From Phallus indusiatus (taxonomy: Eukaryota > Basidiomycota > Agaricomycetes > Phallales > Phallaceae): a stretch of DNA of 64,000 nucleotides. The notes beneath the pieces are model-generated. The model had not been told where the DNA came from, made no database searches, and saw only the letters and a program-made list of their open reading frames with translations. The position numbers and the translations under genes were made by a program. The stretch is from the NCBI GenBank assembly GCA_027605045.1, contig JAQFWX010000011.1, positions 124,001-188,000 on the forward strand, read 5' to 3'. Shown here piece by piece: positions 34,062 through 46,956 of this stretch (positions within the stretch are counted from its first letter, which is position 1; every line of letters begins with the position of its first letter).

Positions 34062-35660
34062 ATGTTTTCCTCATTTATTCTCTTGATTTTGTGCGGCCTG
34101 ATCTCGAGCGACAACCTGGTCAATGGTGAAGGGAGGATAAAAATCAATTCTCCCTTCAAAAACGTACCCTCAAGCTCTGCAGGTGCTCTAATCGCACGAA
34201 GTAACCCTCGAGAAAAATTCTTGCCTATTGGAACCGCATTAGACGTATGTATAATCCTATCTGTTTCTTCTGCGTTTCTTACTCCGTTCTTTTCCCAGGC
34301 CGGCAGTTATTTAGTTAATGTTACGGTGGGAAAAGGTCACTATACTTTGATTGTTGACTCGGGCAGTGCGTATACCTGGGTTGGTGCCAACACAAGTAAT
34401 CCATACATACCTGGTCCAAATTCGATTGCAACTGGTCAAAACGTATCAGTCCCTTATGGAAGTGGCAATTTCACTGGATTTGAATGTACGACCGATCTCG
34501 AATTCCAGCCCTTTTGAGCTCGTTTAACTTTAGTTTCAGTCATCGATACCATCGTAATAGGAGATAACGATATTATTATACATAATCAACAGTTTGGCTC
34601 CGCTGTAACATCTTTCGGTTTTGAAGGTTAGGATTTCACAACATTCAAACTATCTTAATTCACATATTCTCGATTGTTTCTTCTTCTGTCAGGCGTAGAT
34701 GGAATTCTGGGCATCGGACCACAAGATCGAACTTTCAACACTACAGGAGATAATCCATTGACTCTTATTCCAACTGTCAGCGATCAGATGCTTAAGCAAA
34801 ACATCATTAGCAAGAACGTCACGAGTGTCTCGCTTTCGCCCCTTACTACAGCCGACTTTGTCGTAGACGGTGAGGTTGTATTCGGAGGCATTGACACCTC
34901 AAAATTCATCGGCAATCTCACCTTCGTACCTCCTACTGAAATTCCGCCTGCTTCTACGTTCTGGGGTTTTGAACAAAGTCTGAGGTAAGTGGCCAATTGG
35001 TTCGTGAAATTACCAATAGCTAAATTTGTCTATCAGCTTCGGCGAATCTCGCATTCCCTTATTGCCGGCCGGAACCCCTGGCATTATGGACACAGGTCGT
35101 TTTAAATTCGCTTCATCAGCTTATTGTATACTTAACCCTTTATCTCTAAATTTAGGGACTACACTAATTCTTCTTGCCCCAGAGAGTTTTGAGAAATATC
35201 AACAGCTGACCGGTGCCGTGCTTGACGACGTTACAGGGTTACTTCGGGTTGATTCATTCGACAGCCTTCAAAGTCTGTTCTTCAACATAGGAGGGGTAAA
35301 CTAAAGGCCTTTTACTTTTCCTTCTCGACTAGTATTCATTAAGTGCCAATTACAGACTGAATTCGAGTTCATTCCGGATGCACAAGTGTTTCCTCCGCAG
35401 CTGAATGTTTTATTTGGGGGTGATCCCGACGCCTTTTATATTATCATTGGGAATCTAGGCGATTTCGCTTTTACACAAACTGGGCCAGGAATGTTTGTGA
35501 ATGGATACTTTTGGCTGTAAGTTCGCCGCGTACCTAATATTTTCTCAGACAATTCTCATCAGGATTGAACAGCATGCGGCACTTCGTAACGTATAATGGA
35601 ACCGATAGGACAGTGGGCGTTGCGCAGACAGAAAACACTTTTAAGAAGATTTCTAATTGA
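34062..35660 (+). CDS. Secreted A1-family aspartic protease, copy A
   Basis: Pepsin-type endopeptidase, probably secreted. The start MFSSFILLILCGLIS is a signal peptide, followed by a short propeptide region and the mature part. The first catalytic motif is VDSGSAYTWVG (Asp in D-S-G-S) and the second is GIMDTGTTLI (Asp in D-T-G), split by an intron after the Asp codon region. Other landmarks are NPYIPGP, VPYGSGNFTG, VDGILGIGPQDRT and VFGGIDTSKFIG. About eight exons, all in phase, ending GVAQTENTF then a short tail and the stop at 35660. An in-frame ATG at 34020 would add 14 residues before the hydrophobic segment, but the TATA position favours 34062. The partner copy lies in opposite orientation 300 bases downstream. 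Confidence 0.9.
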
Positions 35661-35973
35661 TGTGTATCTACGAGAGTGTAGCCCCGATGATGTACTTGTA
35701 ATCTTTGTACGAGGTAGAGATGAACATCATACGCTAATACGGTACCGCCAGCCGGGGAATCTTCCATCGCGGTCGATAATAATATGGAGTGTAACCACGG
35801 TGCTCCATTAGCGAGAAGAGGCTCGCGTAAATTAGAAAACAAGACTCAGATCACCTCATGTTCAATCCCTGTTATTCAATAAATCCTAGTGTACAACAAT
35901 TGTACCAAGTTCAAGTAGCATGTATGTGTGTATTTCGTAGTTATCATTATCTCACTGCACCACTTTGATCACG
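35661..35973. other. Convergent gap between the two aspartic proteases
   Basis: About 310 bases holding the two 3' ends. No gene seen. Confidence 0.5.
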
Positions 35974-37578
35974 CTAAGCGAAGGTATTCTCGGTCTGGGC
36001 AACACCAACGACCTTTCTAGTACCATCATAGGTGACATAGTGTCTCATTCTGGAGAACAAAAGGGCACAATTGTAAATATGTATTAGGAACCGGACATAT
36101 ATAAATAACTTACAGCCAGAAATAACCGTTGACAAACATTCCCGGACCAGAAGGCTGATTTGCGGCGTCCCCGAGGTCTGCAAACAGAAGATAAAAGACG
36201 CCGTCTTGTCCACCAATTAGAGTATTGAATTGAGGAGGGAAAATTTGGGCATTCGGTGTAAGTTCAAAAATAGTCTTCAATAAAGGAAATTAAACCAGCC
36301 CCTATGCAAAAATTTCAACTAATGTTACTCACGCCACCAATGTTGTAAAAGAGGCTCTGGACACTGTCCATACTATCCACACGGAAGAGACCCGTCGGGT
36401 CGTCGAAAACCGCACCGGTTAAGCTTACGATCGTGTCTAAAAACGGCGTTGCTAGGAAAAGAAGTGTAGTGCCTTTAAAATTATATCAATGAGATAGTAT
36501 GTTGTTAGTGGACCCGTTTACGAACCTGTATCCATGATTCCAGGAGTTCCAGGTGGAATAATGACTGTCTGTGAATCTCCGAACCTACTACGTTCAGAAA
36601 ACACATTCCAATAGGATATAATGCACGTACGTAACACTTTGCTCGATTCCCCAGAAGGTTGAAGCTGGAGGAATGTCCGTAGTTGGAACAAATGTGAAGT
36701 TTCCAATAAATTTTGTGGGATCAACGCCGCCAAAGGTGACTTCTCCATCGAGATCAAAGTCCGGGGTTGTGAGGGGGGTTAAAGAAACCCCGGTGATGTT
36801 AGCGTCAATAATTCCTTGCATAAGCATTTCGTCAGTGACCGTTGGGACGAGCTGGAACGGGTCTGTTCCCGTAGTATTGAATGTGCGATCGGGAGGACCG
36901 ATACCAAGGATTCCATCGACACCTGAAAACATAATTATTATTCACGGATCATTCTTCTAACACATACAACCATACCAGAGAACCCAAATGACATATTAGC
37001 CACCCCAAATTGTTGATTTTGAATGACAATATTATCGATGATTACTGTGTCGATAACTAGAGTCATAATAAACATGTCGTACCAGTGAGAGATAATAAGC
37101 AAGAACCTGTGCTCACACTTGAAACCTGTGAAATTTCCACCGCCGTAGGGGACAGTGACGTTTTCACCGGTAGCAATAGATTTGGAGCTCGGGATGTATG
37201 GGTTACTTGAGTTAGCACCAACCCAGGTATATGCGCTCCCAGAATCAACTAAAAGACTGTAGTTCCCTAAACCGACTTGCACATTGGCAACATACGCCCC
37301 CAGCTAAGCAAAATTTGAACATTTGAATTAATGAAAGAATGCAATGAGAAGTTCCTGACATTGAGGGAAGTACCAATGGGGACGTTGATACCTTCGTCGA
37401 CAGAGTCGCGATTCAACAGCGATCGAAGACGTGCTCGATCTCGTCGAACAAGGTCATGACCACCATTTGGCAAATTTCTGAGTGTAGAGCTGATCTTTAT
37501 CGTCTTGGGAGCCAACCCCGTAACGCTATCTGAGATGGAAAGGGACAGCAATATAAGAGACAAGAAGTGATTCCTCAT
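35974..37578 (-). CDS. Secreted A1-family aspartic protease, copy B
   Basis: Inverted paralogue of copy A. It starts MRNHFLSLILLSLSIS (signal peptide), followed by a basic propeptide (LVRRDRARLRSLL). Catalytic motifs are VDSGSAYTWVG and GIMDTGTTLLFL. Also present are NPYIPSS, VPYGGGNFTG, VDGILGIGPPDRT, VTFGGVDPTKFIG and STFWGIEQS. The C-terminus reads GYFWLMRHYVTYDG then GVAQTENTFA with the stop at 35974. Exon layout mirrors copy A. The two proteins are clearly related but well diverged, so the duplication is not recent. Both appear intact, implying that both are kept. Confidence 0.9.
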
Positions 37579-39822
37579 GATGAGTAGATCTCAAATGTTG
37601 AAAAGACCTCAATGTTGAAATGAACAATGTCTTCACTGGTATATATATACCTCCTTGTACCCACCGACGTTCCCGTTAACCATCGGACCGATGCGAAATA
37701 ATTGAAAAATATGTTATAAAGCATACCACAAGGTGATCATATTTGAGAAACATCAATGAAATAGAAAGTTTACTCCGAAATGCTAATGCGCCATCAAAGC
37801 CAGAAAGCCAGTAAAGGGTGTTTCGTAAACAATCACCCTTCGAGTAGGAGTGAACAATGGGGCCTAGATCAAATATTTCCCATGTATCCCCATTGCCAGT
37901 ATCGGATCTTCTATAATAACATCATCAATTGGGATGAGGGTGGCAGAATGGTACATATGCTTACAACGAGAAAAAGGTGCGGAACCAACGACCACTGAAA
38001 AACAGAAACCATAATCACGTTATAGCGTAACTCGGACGCACCAGTGCTTCAATTGTCTCCTAAACGAAGACGCCAATGACTGCCGGTACCTGGGGCTACT
38101 ACCGCACCGACGCGGTGCTTGCGCGTCCCTTGTAAAAAGCAAATTTGAGCTACAACGTCTATTAATACATATTTCAAAAGGGATTTCAATAAACCATACT
38201 TTTAAAACATTATCATATCGCAGATCGAAGAGGTGTCCTCAATCTCGTTCAATGCGGTCATTAGTGTACTATGATGTGCTCTAAATTAGACTTGGAACCG
38301 GAATAATCCGCTGCAGCCACAACATGTGATACTAGGTGCAAATACCGCAGGGCGCGTATTTAAACGTTCGATGGTGGAGCTTGGCGTTTGAAGCATTGTA
38401 TGGTGTAACTTGGTGTCTATCCGCATTGAGATAGTCAACACCTGTAACTCTTTCTGTGACGGAGTCCTCACCTTTAACCATGTAGGAACCGATACTTTTC
38501 GATTGAATCCCGGTTACATTTTCTGGTCCTCGAAGCTACTCTTCTATGGTGTTGTTCACACATCGCAACATGTTTCCGAACATAAGTTTTCCGATGACAG
38601 CTTCTAGTTCGTGTCCAGTTTCGTCCACCGGGTTCCTGACCATGGTATGATCTCAAAGGCGCCGCATCAATGATGTTAGGCAACCAATCAAGGAGAATAA
38701 ACTTGTTTAGTGCAGAATTGAATTATAAAGAGTTGAGTTACGGTCTCATGATTGCTACTTACAAAGACACCTAGGGACGAAAGCTGACAGATTTTCTCAA
38801 CGCCTCGTCAGGTAGATATTTGTTGCATTGTACATATTTAAAACGTCCTCTAGCGGGCGTCGGTAGCACAAGCGAGAAGAGGTTGGGAAGGAAGTGGATG
38901 ACGGTGAATACGAGTAGTAAGGCCTGAAGATGTGAGAATCGAAGAGCTGTCGGGTAAAATCGCAAAAAAACAGTAGTGAAACCAATTCAGCTGGATCCTT
39001 AAGCCATGGTTTGATCGCTGCTCAGCAAAGATTATGACGCATTGTGAGCGCCATAGGCCAGGTATTCATCTGACTCGGCGTGCCATTCGCACTGGTGAGA
39101 CGAACGAAAATATTAACATCTGGCCTGGTTACCACCACAGTTTGTCGAAAAGGTTCTCGTCATAGTATTGGTCCTGACTTCTGGCACTTTGTGGACCGGC
39201 CGGCCATTCAGCAGAAACGATGTCGGGGAAGGAAACAGGTAGTTGTCTGAACGATGACATGCAGGTCTCTTAAGACACTAGATGCCATTGGTGTGTCCCG
39301 AAAACACTCGCTCCTTATACAATTTTATATTGGTCTTCGAAGATCTTCTCATGGAGCATGCTGCATGGTAAAGGAATGTCCTGATTGAAACGCCGAAAGC
39401 ACTACACCTAAGGGCAAACGGTAGTAATGTGCCGTGTGTAGGGTGATTAGGCTCGACACACACAGTCAAGACTGCACTAATGTTGTTTGTGCTGTCGAGA
39501 TGTTTTGAGATTTTTGAAAGCGCGAGACTGTCGTCCTAGAAACAACCGAGAAAAGCGTCGCCGGGTCCTTCAATATCCCTTCTCATACTGATCAAAGTCA
39601 AAATATTTGGACCAGGTTCCTTGAGGAAAAGTTCTTGTATTCCTTTCCGATTCCTGAATTAAGAAGAGAGTCAGACGTGCTAAAGTGTGATTGTGACTCA
39701 CGATGTGACTTGCAGATTTTCATCCTACCACGGTGTCTCAACGCGTACCAAGGCTCCATCGCCGTATAATTAAATTATTTCCCCCGAACTGGACGCGCGG
39801 AAATCTTTTACAAAGGACATCA
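37579..39822. other. Long intergenic region with possible gene remnants
   Basis: About 2.2 kb. Minus-strand frames around 38480-38985 (for example HELEAVIGKLMFGN and LLVFTVIHFLPNLF in different frames) look protein-like but cannot be joined and match no family I know. They may be remains of a dead gene. The rest is featureless. Confidence 0.35.
37640..37650 (-). promoter_or_regulatory. Likely TATA element of aspartic protease B
   Basis: GTATATATATACC on the minus strand about 65 bases before the ATG, the same spacing as the TATA element of copy A. Confidence 0.5.
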
Positions 39823-41853
39823 ATGGCATCCGGAGAAGAACTGAATGATTGCTCGCAAGATCGCAATGTGGTCGTCACGAAGCATGAGCCGACATCACTG
39901 CCTCAACTTGGGCTAAAACGTATAGCACCTTATTGGACCCCGTTGCGTACAATGGCGAAAGGACGATGGATCAATCGGGAAATACTTGAAATGGTATCCA
40001 CGGAGTTTCGAGATCGGAGTATTGAATACTATGTTGGTGGTCCATACTACTTGTCCGGCATGATCTAAATTCTGTTTTGCTCATGCTATTTATCTAGCGC
40101 TTCGCGTTGGAAGCGGGGGTTACTTCCGTGAATGGAAAAATCGCAAAACCTGGAACTATAATCCGGAATGGAGACTGTATCCAGTATGTCTCGACCTAAA
40201 CCGTGAAACTCCGAAGTTTCAGATTTACCGTCCCCATAAAGAAACATTGTCCACAGACATGAGCCACCAGTCACATCGGCACCCATTGAGATCGTCGAAC
40301 GTACACCAGAGTATCTTGTTGTCAATAAACCAGGAAGTATAGTGTGGCGCAATTTTATCCTTCGTTTCTAAGTTATCAAATTCATTCATATGCATTTTTA
40401 GCCCGTTCATGGCGTAGGACGCTATTACAAACAGACCTTGGTTTACATGTTAAGGGAGCAATATGAAATAGAAAAAGTTCACAGTAAGTTCTGTTGTTGT
40501 TAATGCATCATCCCAGATCACTATAGTTTGAACTGTAGCGGTTAACCGATTGGACCGACTGACATCCGGCTTACTTATACTTCCCCTCGTAAGCGACCTT
40601 GCTCGAGCTTTAGGTCGGGAATTCGTCGAAGGGAAGGTCAAAAAAGAATATATTGCGCGATGTCGAGGTGAATTCCCAACGTACGTACTCCAATTTGCTG
40701 TCTTAGTGAAGTGTTGACAGTAGCTCAAATAGAGAAGATGTACTCTGTGATCAGCCACTGTTGACCGTTGATAGACAAATGGGGTTAAATGTAGTTCATC
40801 CACAGGGAAAAGTTTGTGACTGTTTTTCCTAGTGAATTCTCAGTATTCTGATTGTGACTTTAGCCAGCTCAGACCATATTTAAACGAATGTTCTACGATC
40901 AACATACAGACACAAGCGTATTACACTGTGGGTGTTGTGTTTTTTTTTGCCATAATTAGATCTTTTCGATCTGATTACCATCCGCAGGTCGACCCTTGAC
41001 CGGAAGATGTATGTTTTATCCATTTTTAAGAATTCCCTCGTTGATTAGGATATAAAAGCTCATCAGATTCGAGTCCATCTGCAATACCTTGGATACCCTG
41101 TAGCCAACGATCCCGTATACAATGGTGAAAATATATGGGTGAATGAAAAGCCTTCTTTTTGAGTGTTGAAATGTCTTTCTCATCTTTTTGTTGCTTAATA
41201 AGGGTCGAAAGCTTGGTCGTGGCGGTGTGGATGTTACACCAAGCGAAGAGAGATCACCACCAACAGCGCCAGATGCTGTCGACACCACGCAGTCACCTGA
41301 TCCCATTTCTAAAGAACAAATCGCTCAAATCAAACGGAAGCTCCTACCCAGAGAGACAGGACACGACATCGGTATGGGGTCGCCCGTTCCCTTATCCGCG
41401 GAATTAGTCGAAGTGATCACACGGTTACGCAAAATGAAGGATGAAAATGAGGACTGGAGTCGATGGCGAGATGTTGTATTCAGAGGACAGAAACTCAAGA
41501 TCGATGCTCTAGAATACAAATCCCCAATCAGCGAAGACGACTCCGGCACCCACCTGAACGTTGTCAATGAAGCAGTAGAAATTGATCTAGTTGCTACAGG
41601 TCTAAAGCCTGATCCTGACTCCACTATCAATCCTGCAATTGATCCAAGTGCTTGGACTGCCCAAACAGAAACTGGCACTTTATATTGCAAGGAATGTTAT
41701 CTCCCACTGTATCCCGATCCGGATCCCGAAGATTTATATATCTTCTTACACGCGTATAGATATACGACAGAATGTCTGGGGAGCTTTGAGACGAAATTAC
41801 CTCACTGGGCAGAAAAATCATGGACATGGCCGAAACGAAAGGAATCTGTGTAG
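39823..41853 (+). CDS. RluA-family RNA pseudouridine synthase (Pus9/Rib2 type)
   Basis: Isomerises uridine to pseudouridine in tRNA. Landmarks: [20 protein letters not shown], then an S4-like segment [40 protein letters not shown] joined to [13 protein letters not shown], and the catalytic motif [12 protein letters not shown] with the Asp. Next are [14 protein letters not shown], a split RPLTGR followed by [17 protein letters not shown], and a C-terminal part [10 protein letters not shown] with the Cys pair [12 protein letters not shown] seen in fungal members. At least seven introns, with donors such as GTATGT at about 40180 that resolve the frame. The ATG at 39823 was chosen because the longer frame begins with GTG. 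The join near 41115 (NDP to GRKLG) fits only with a GTATAC donor and is less certain. Confidence 0.87.
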
Positions 41854-43187
41854 ACATGTATGCTGTGATATTTATTCGCTTTTTCAAAATCAATAAGAGC
41901 AAGATCTGAACAATAAATGTTATCGAAATTGCTGCGACCTTGCAACAACTTTCGACTTTACGAAACCAACATACGACATAATACAGCAACTCTAGAAACC
42001 TAGGTATGGACCTCCTTTTGATGACCCTCGCGCATCTTTGATAGGTATGAGAGTAGGATACGTTACTAGGAGAACGGTAGCAAGTGCCTAGAAGTGGATG
42101 GTATATGCGCTGTTTTACTCATGACTCAAGTTGCTGATGTCGTAGTTTCCTATCAGTAACAATGCCTGTGTCTTGCATTTCCCTTGGGTAGTCATACACA
42201 GACACTGCGTCAGAATGCTAACGAGTCTTCCAAGTCTAAGGTCAGATTTTAGGTCCCGCAGCGATGACCGAAAAACCGGTTGGACGTGGTAAATATTTGT
42301 CTTAGTTTGCTTAGAAGACGAGATCAAACTTGGTAGCCAATTGTGGACGTGCGTTCAGATACGACCATCTCTGCACCTGTTCTTCATCGATAGTTCCGAT
42401 GCAAGGTGGTATCAATGGATTCTATCATGATTCTTGCGTAATGGAAGATCTCTTTAGTAAGGTTTCCAATGAAACTTCGCTTTCGGAATAAACGTGCAAG
42501 ATATTCTAGTACAATACGTATGTACATACTAGTAACTTCACATGCACTGCACCTTGACAAAAGCCATTGGTTGTGATTTTGTCGTGCATCTACATTATCC
42601 ACCGTATGAGTCATGTTCTGGTGCTTGGCATAATGAGTCCTTTTACGTTTATTTATCGGAGAAATGTAACGGAGTGGCAAGGTTGGAGTCTTCGAGAAGA
42701 TTATTTAAAGAACGCGTGGGAAGCACCTGTCGGCATTGTATGCCGGATTGCCGACAAGGGTTGCCGTTTTCTAACCTGCTTTAGCTCTCTGACAAGCCTA
42801 TGGTCGTCTATACAATAAACTACCAGTAAGTTGGCAAGATATTCAAATTTTCTGAGGTTTTTATGATTCAAAACTGCAGATGAGTCACTGAAGAGATTGT
42901 TTTGACAAAATTAATTTCGCATGCGCGTACTGGGGTAAAGGGAGGACCCTGCCTACACTTCTTTCATTAGGGTTCTAACTTTTCCCGCCGTCCTGCGATC
43001 GGTCCGAGGACAATTAGTAAACTCATCATATCAATGCCGGGCACAATAATTTTCTTCAGGAACTTTCGTTCAGCTCCTCCACCATCCTCCCCTTCCCCTT
43101 TCTCCAGCTGCTATTCCCCTGCCCCCTCGTGCAAAAGGAGGCATCGTTACGTTGATTTCTTTGGCCTCACAAAGTTCCCCTTTACAA
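41854..43187. other. Intergenic region, no supported gene
   Basis: About 1.3 kb with the promoter of the MFS gene at its right end (C-rich patch at 43078-43130). No convincing coding or RNA feature. Confidence 0.5.
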
Positions 43188-45277
43188 ATGACAGCAAAAA
43201 CATCTCATGAGGACTATGAAACCATCGAACTGGAGAATCGCTACTCTCCCGTGACTGAAGACGATCTAGACTCACCGGGACAATCAGTTGCTCGTCCTCT
43301 GTTGCAAGGAGAGTCAAGTTCTAGTGGAAATGCGAACATGGAAACCACACTGGCACCTCCCCACAAACGAGTGACTCCTATACCCAAGTTGCAAGTTTTG
43401 ACTCTCTGCGCCGTGAGAATAGTCGATCCAATCAGGTATGACCTATATAACTTGATAGATAATTTTTTTGAACCGTTTTGCTCGTTGTTTAATTAGCTTC
43501 ACGCAACTGTTCCCATACGTAAATGAAATGATGCGCGATTTGCATGTTACGGATCAGGACTCTCGGATCGGATTCTATAGTGGATTGGTTGTATGTCCTG
43601 TATCAAGTCAATTTTGTACTAAGGCTTATAGTTTATGTTGATAGGATAGCATGTTTGCCGTCTCACAGCTCTTTTCGATTTATCATTGGGGGGTATTGTC
43701 AGGTGAGTGGACGCGAAACTTCGTCTAAGAAAGGCTTTGTATGCTAACGTCTCTTTTTGTAAGACCGTATAGGACGTCGACCCGTGATATTTACAAGTAC
43801 CCTGGGCATCGCCCTTTGTACCACATGGTTTGGTCTGTCAAAATCATTATGGTCCGCCCTTGCCGCAAGGTGTATTTCTGGGTTGCTAGCAGGAAATATT
43901 GCGTAGGTTATAAATACGTTATTCAAATCTTTCAACCTAAGAATACAATTCCTTGGCAGCGTTATCCACTCAACGCTTGGAGAGCTTTCCGACGAAACGA
44001 ACCAATCAGTAATATTTCCTATTTACGGTCTTGTTTGGCCTCTGGGAGGAATTATAGGGTACGTAAGAACATTTTTACCGATCTGGAAATTGAGCATCTC
44101 AGGGATTAAACTCACGTAAAATCATAGACCACTCATCGGTGGAACTTTCTCACACCCAGATGTTCATTGGCCGCAATATTTTGACAATGAATGGTTCCGT
44201 CAACACCCCTATTTCCTACCCTGCTTCATTTCATCATCGCTTGCTGTCGTTGCTGCATCTTTTGGAATGCGCTTTTTAGAAGAGGTAAGTGATTCATATT
44301 CCACTCAATATGCAGGTAAAAATAACATATATCAAATAGACTCACCCCCTTGTTCGCTCATCAAGAAGACAATACCACATCGCATCCGAATCAGAAAAAC
44401 ATCCGGAAGAATTCACGACTATACCTAAACCTGCTACAGCATCTATAAGACCATCGCCACCCTCCACTGCAAGCATAAAAAAATTACTTTCCAATCCGTT
44501 AATCAAAGCACTCTGTCTTTCTGGGGGATGTCTAGCTTTCCTAGCGTCAGCTTTCGACGTCGTCTATGTTTTGTTTTGTTTCTCCCCAATCGCTTCAGGT
44601 GGACTTGCAAGACCGGCAGACGAAATTGGATATTCCCTAGCCGTTTCAGGATTTACATCAGCTGGATTACAATTATTCATTATGCCGTGGCTTTTACGAA
44701 CTTTCAATTTGGACGTTATGTATAGACGATGCATAAGCATTTTCCCATTTGCATATGCGTCTCTACCGTTGTTAAATTACGTAGCCCGTATGGGTGTTGA
44801 TGAGAACGGAGTAGTGGTTGTTCCGTGGGTTAAAACTGCGGTTTGGGCGGGGACCGTTGTTGTCTTAGCGATGAGTCGAATTGCGGTATTGGCATTCTCG
44901 TGAGGCTTAAAAATTTATCCCAAATTTTGATTGTCAAAAACTAAATATCACAACAGATTCGCACTCATTCTTGTAAAAAATTCGTCGCCGAACCCGGAAA
45001 CTTTGGGAAGCACCAACGGGCTTGCTCAATGGTTCCAATGTATGATGAGAAGTTTTAGTCCCGCATTTGTCAGGTAAGTATCCACCCCACATTCGTCTAG
45101 GGCCAGTGTTTCTTACTCTTTGTTTTTAGTTCATTATTTGCCATCTCCATTGATAACAATTTACTGGGAGGTCATTTGTGGGTAGTCGTGATGTGCAGTC
45201 TCGCGACAGTTGGATATTATATCACATCGAGGATCCCAGAGGCGCGCGCACGCGTACATAGATTGCACGGAATGTAG
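43188..45277 (+). CDS. MFS transporter (ZIFL/YCR023C-like group)
   Basis: Twelve-helix drug/metal-type facilitator, likely in the plasma or vacuolar membrane; the substrate cannot be told from sequence. After an acidic N-terminus, KLQVLTLCAVRIVDPISFTQLFPYVNEM opens helix 1. Then IGFYSGLVDSMFAVSQLF, motif A VLSDRIGRRPVIF, SKSLWSALAARCISGLLAGN, the conserved GELSDETNQ and IYGLVWPLGGIIGPLIGGT, then FLPCFISSS and RFLEET. A cytosolic loop rich in Pro and Ser follows, and a second half with GFTSAGLQLF and LAQWFQCMMRSFSPAFVSSLFAIS. Introns are 50-60 nt and all phases agree. The ATG at 43188 is used, as the open frame before it begins with TTG. A decayed copy lies just downstream. Confidence 0.87.
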
Positions 45278-45459
45278 ATCTCGGAATATTCGACATTTTG
45301 TTAGCATGTAGATAACCACAACACATCAAATCAAATCATAGCATTTATTGTTTTTTAGAATGCCTATCCCGGACTTTCAGTCGGTTTGTGGAGAGGACCT
45401 TTGTTTGTTTATTGGTATTGAGGAGCTTCATTTTGGACGACTCCTCCTTTGGAAAACAG

Positions 45460-46165
45460 GTTGCCGTATATAAAATGATACACGATTTGCCTGTTACAAA
45501 TCAAGATTTCGAGTTGGTTTGACAGTGGTGACATTTATCCTACGTCCGCTAATAAGAAAACTGCGATCAGTTCGGTGCATAAAAGAAGATTTTCTGTTTC
45601 ATAACCCTTTTTGATTCATAGCTGAGGCGTAGTATTGGGCGAATCGAAGTTGACACATCATTGTCATCCCCCCGAGTCGTTGGACCACTAATCAGTGAAA
45701 CAAGAATTCATCCTGGTACTACAAGGTGATCCCGGTCCTAGAGAACCTTTGTTAGAAAGGGATCATTAAGATATTCAAGATGGCTGGAAGAGGTGGTGAA
45801 CCTAACCTGTTTTGTTGATTGGCATAACCAGGAAACATTATGTCTCTGAAATTGGGTTTCAAGATATTATAGCATATACGCACTGTATCGTTCTACATTG
45901 TAGTTTTTTATAACGCTTGCCGAGCACCGTTCAGGTTTCGGGAGGTATTATAGCTGTTTTAGTGATGAGTCGATTAGTAATGACGGCTTTTGAGTGAGTG
46001 AGTCAAAAGATTTCAAACGTTAATGGAATTGGCAAATTTTGTCAGGATTTGCTTGCAATCATTCTCATCATTGACAGTGATAGATGATTCGGCGCCGAAC
46101 TCTCAAGCTAAACTTGAAGCTCTTGGAAGCATTAATAACCTCGTTCAGCTTTTTTAAAAGTTTTT
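45460..46165 (+). pseudogene. Decayed partial copy of the upstream MFS gene
   Basis: Scattered stretches match the intact MFS gene in the same order: 'atgatacacgatttgc' (gene: 'atgatgcgcgatttgc'), 'gttggaccactaatcagtg' (gene: 'taggaccactcatcggtg'), 'tagtgatgagtcgatta' (gene: 'tagcgatgagtcgaatt') and 'tcggcgccgaact' (gene: 'tcgtcgccgaacc'). Large pieces between them are missing, and stops and shifts are frequent. A dead tandem duplicate. Confidence 0.75.
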
Positions 46166-46956
46166 TCGGGTGATTCCTGTGAGCTGTCAAGTAAAACTAT
46201 AAGCACCCTTCCACATCATATCAGTGATCTGGGTTTAGCGCTCTGGAAGTTTCAAGATGTGGGGATGTGCTTCAGAGCCGAAACCCAGATTACTGATAAT
46301 GATAAAAGGTCGCATATATCAGCTGAATTACATAACCGACCGCTTCAAACTTTGGGGAAAACGATTATGAATGGTCATAATGCAAGTACTTTTTGCGACT
46401 ATTATCGGGCATCAAAGATTCCAGAACCGGGCGCGGCGTAGTACTACTAGGCACGTATTTAGTATAGATTACATTATTGATTGTTAATGGAAATAACGGT
46501 TATCGACTTCTATTCTGTATACCTACGTAACACATTCTCTGACTCAGGGCTTCGAGCTTTTAATAGCAATATTTACGCATAAACCTTGAACCTTGAATAT
46601 TTGAATCCCACAATTGGATCCAGCCTGAGTGGCTGCGGGCACGCATCATATTATTGATACTCAGCGCAGCCAGACAGGTATATGTATACGGGTTCAGGCG
46701 ATCTTTAGATCTGAGACTGTAACGCAATGCAAATCAGAGCACCCGCAGATTTAATACGCCGGCCATGTTTACCAGTATTCCACTTCTTGAGGCAATGCAT
46801 GGCACAACGAGTTGAGATAGACACCACATGCCTATCCTCCATATAAAGTAATACACATACGTCATAGATTAATATTGAGAGCAAAAATTACAAGACACAA
46901 ACACATTTGGCTCAAACGTTTGAAGTTCTAAACTATCTCATCGTGCCAATCTCAAT
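46166..46956. other. Intergenic region, no supported gene
   Basis: About 790 bases; no coding or RNA feature beyond the edge of the MFS relic. Confidence 0.45.
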
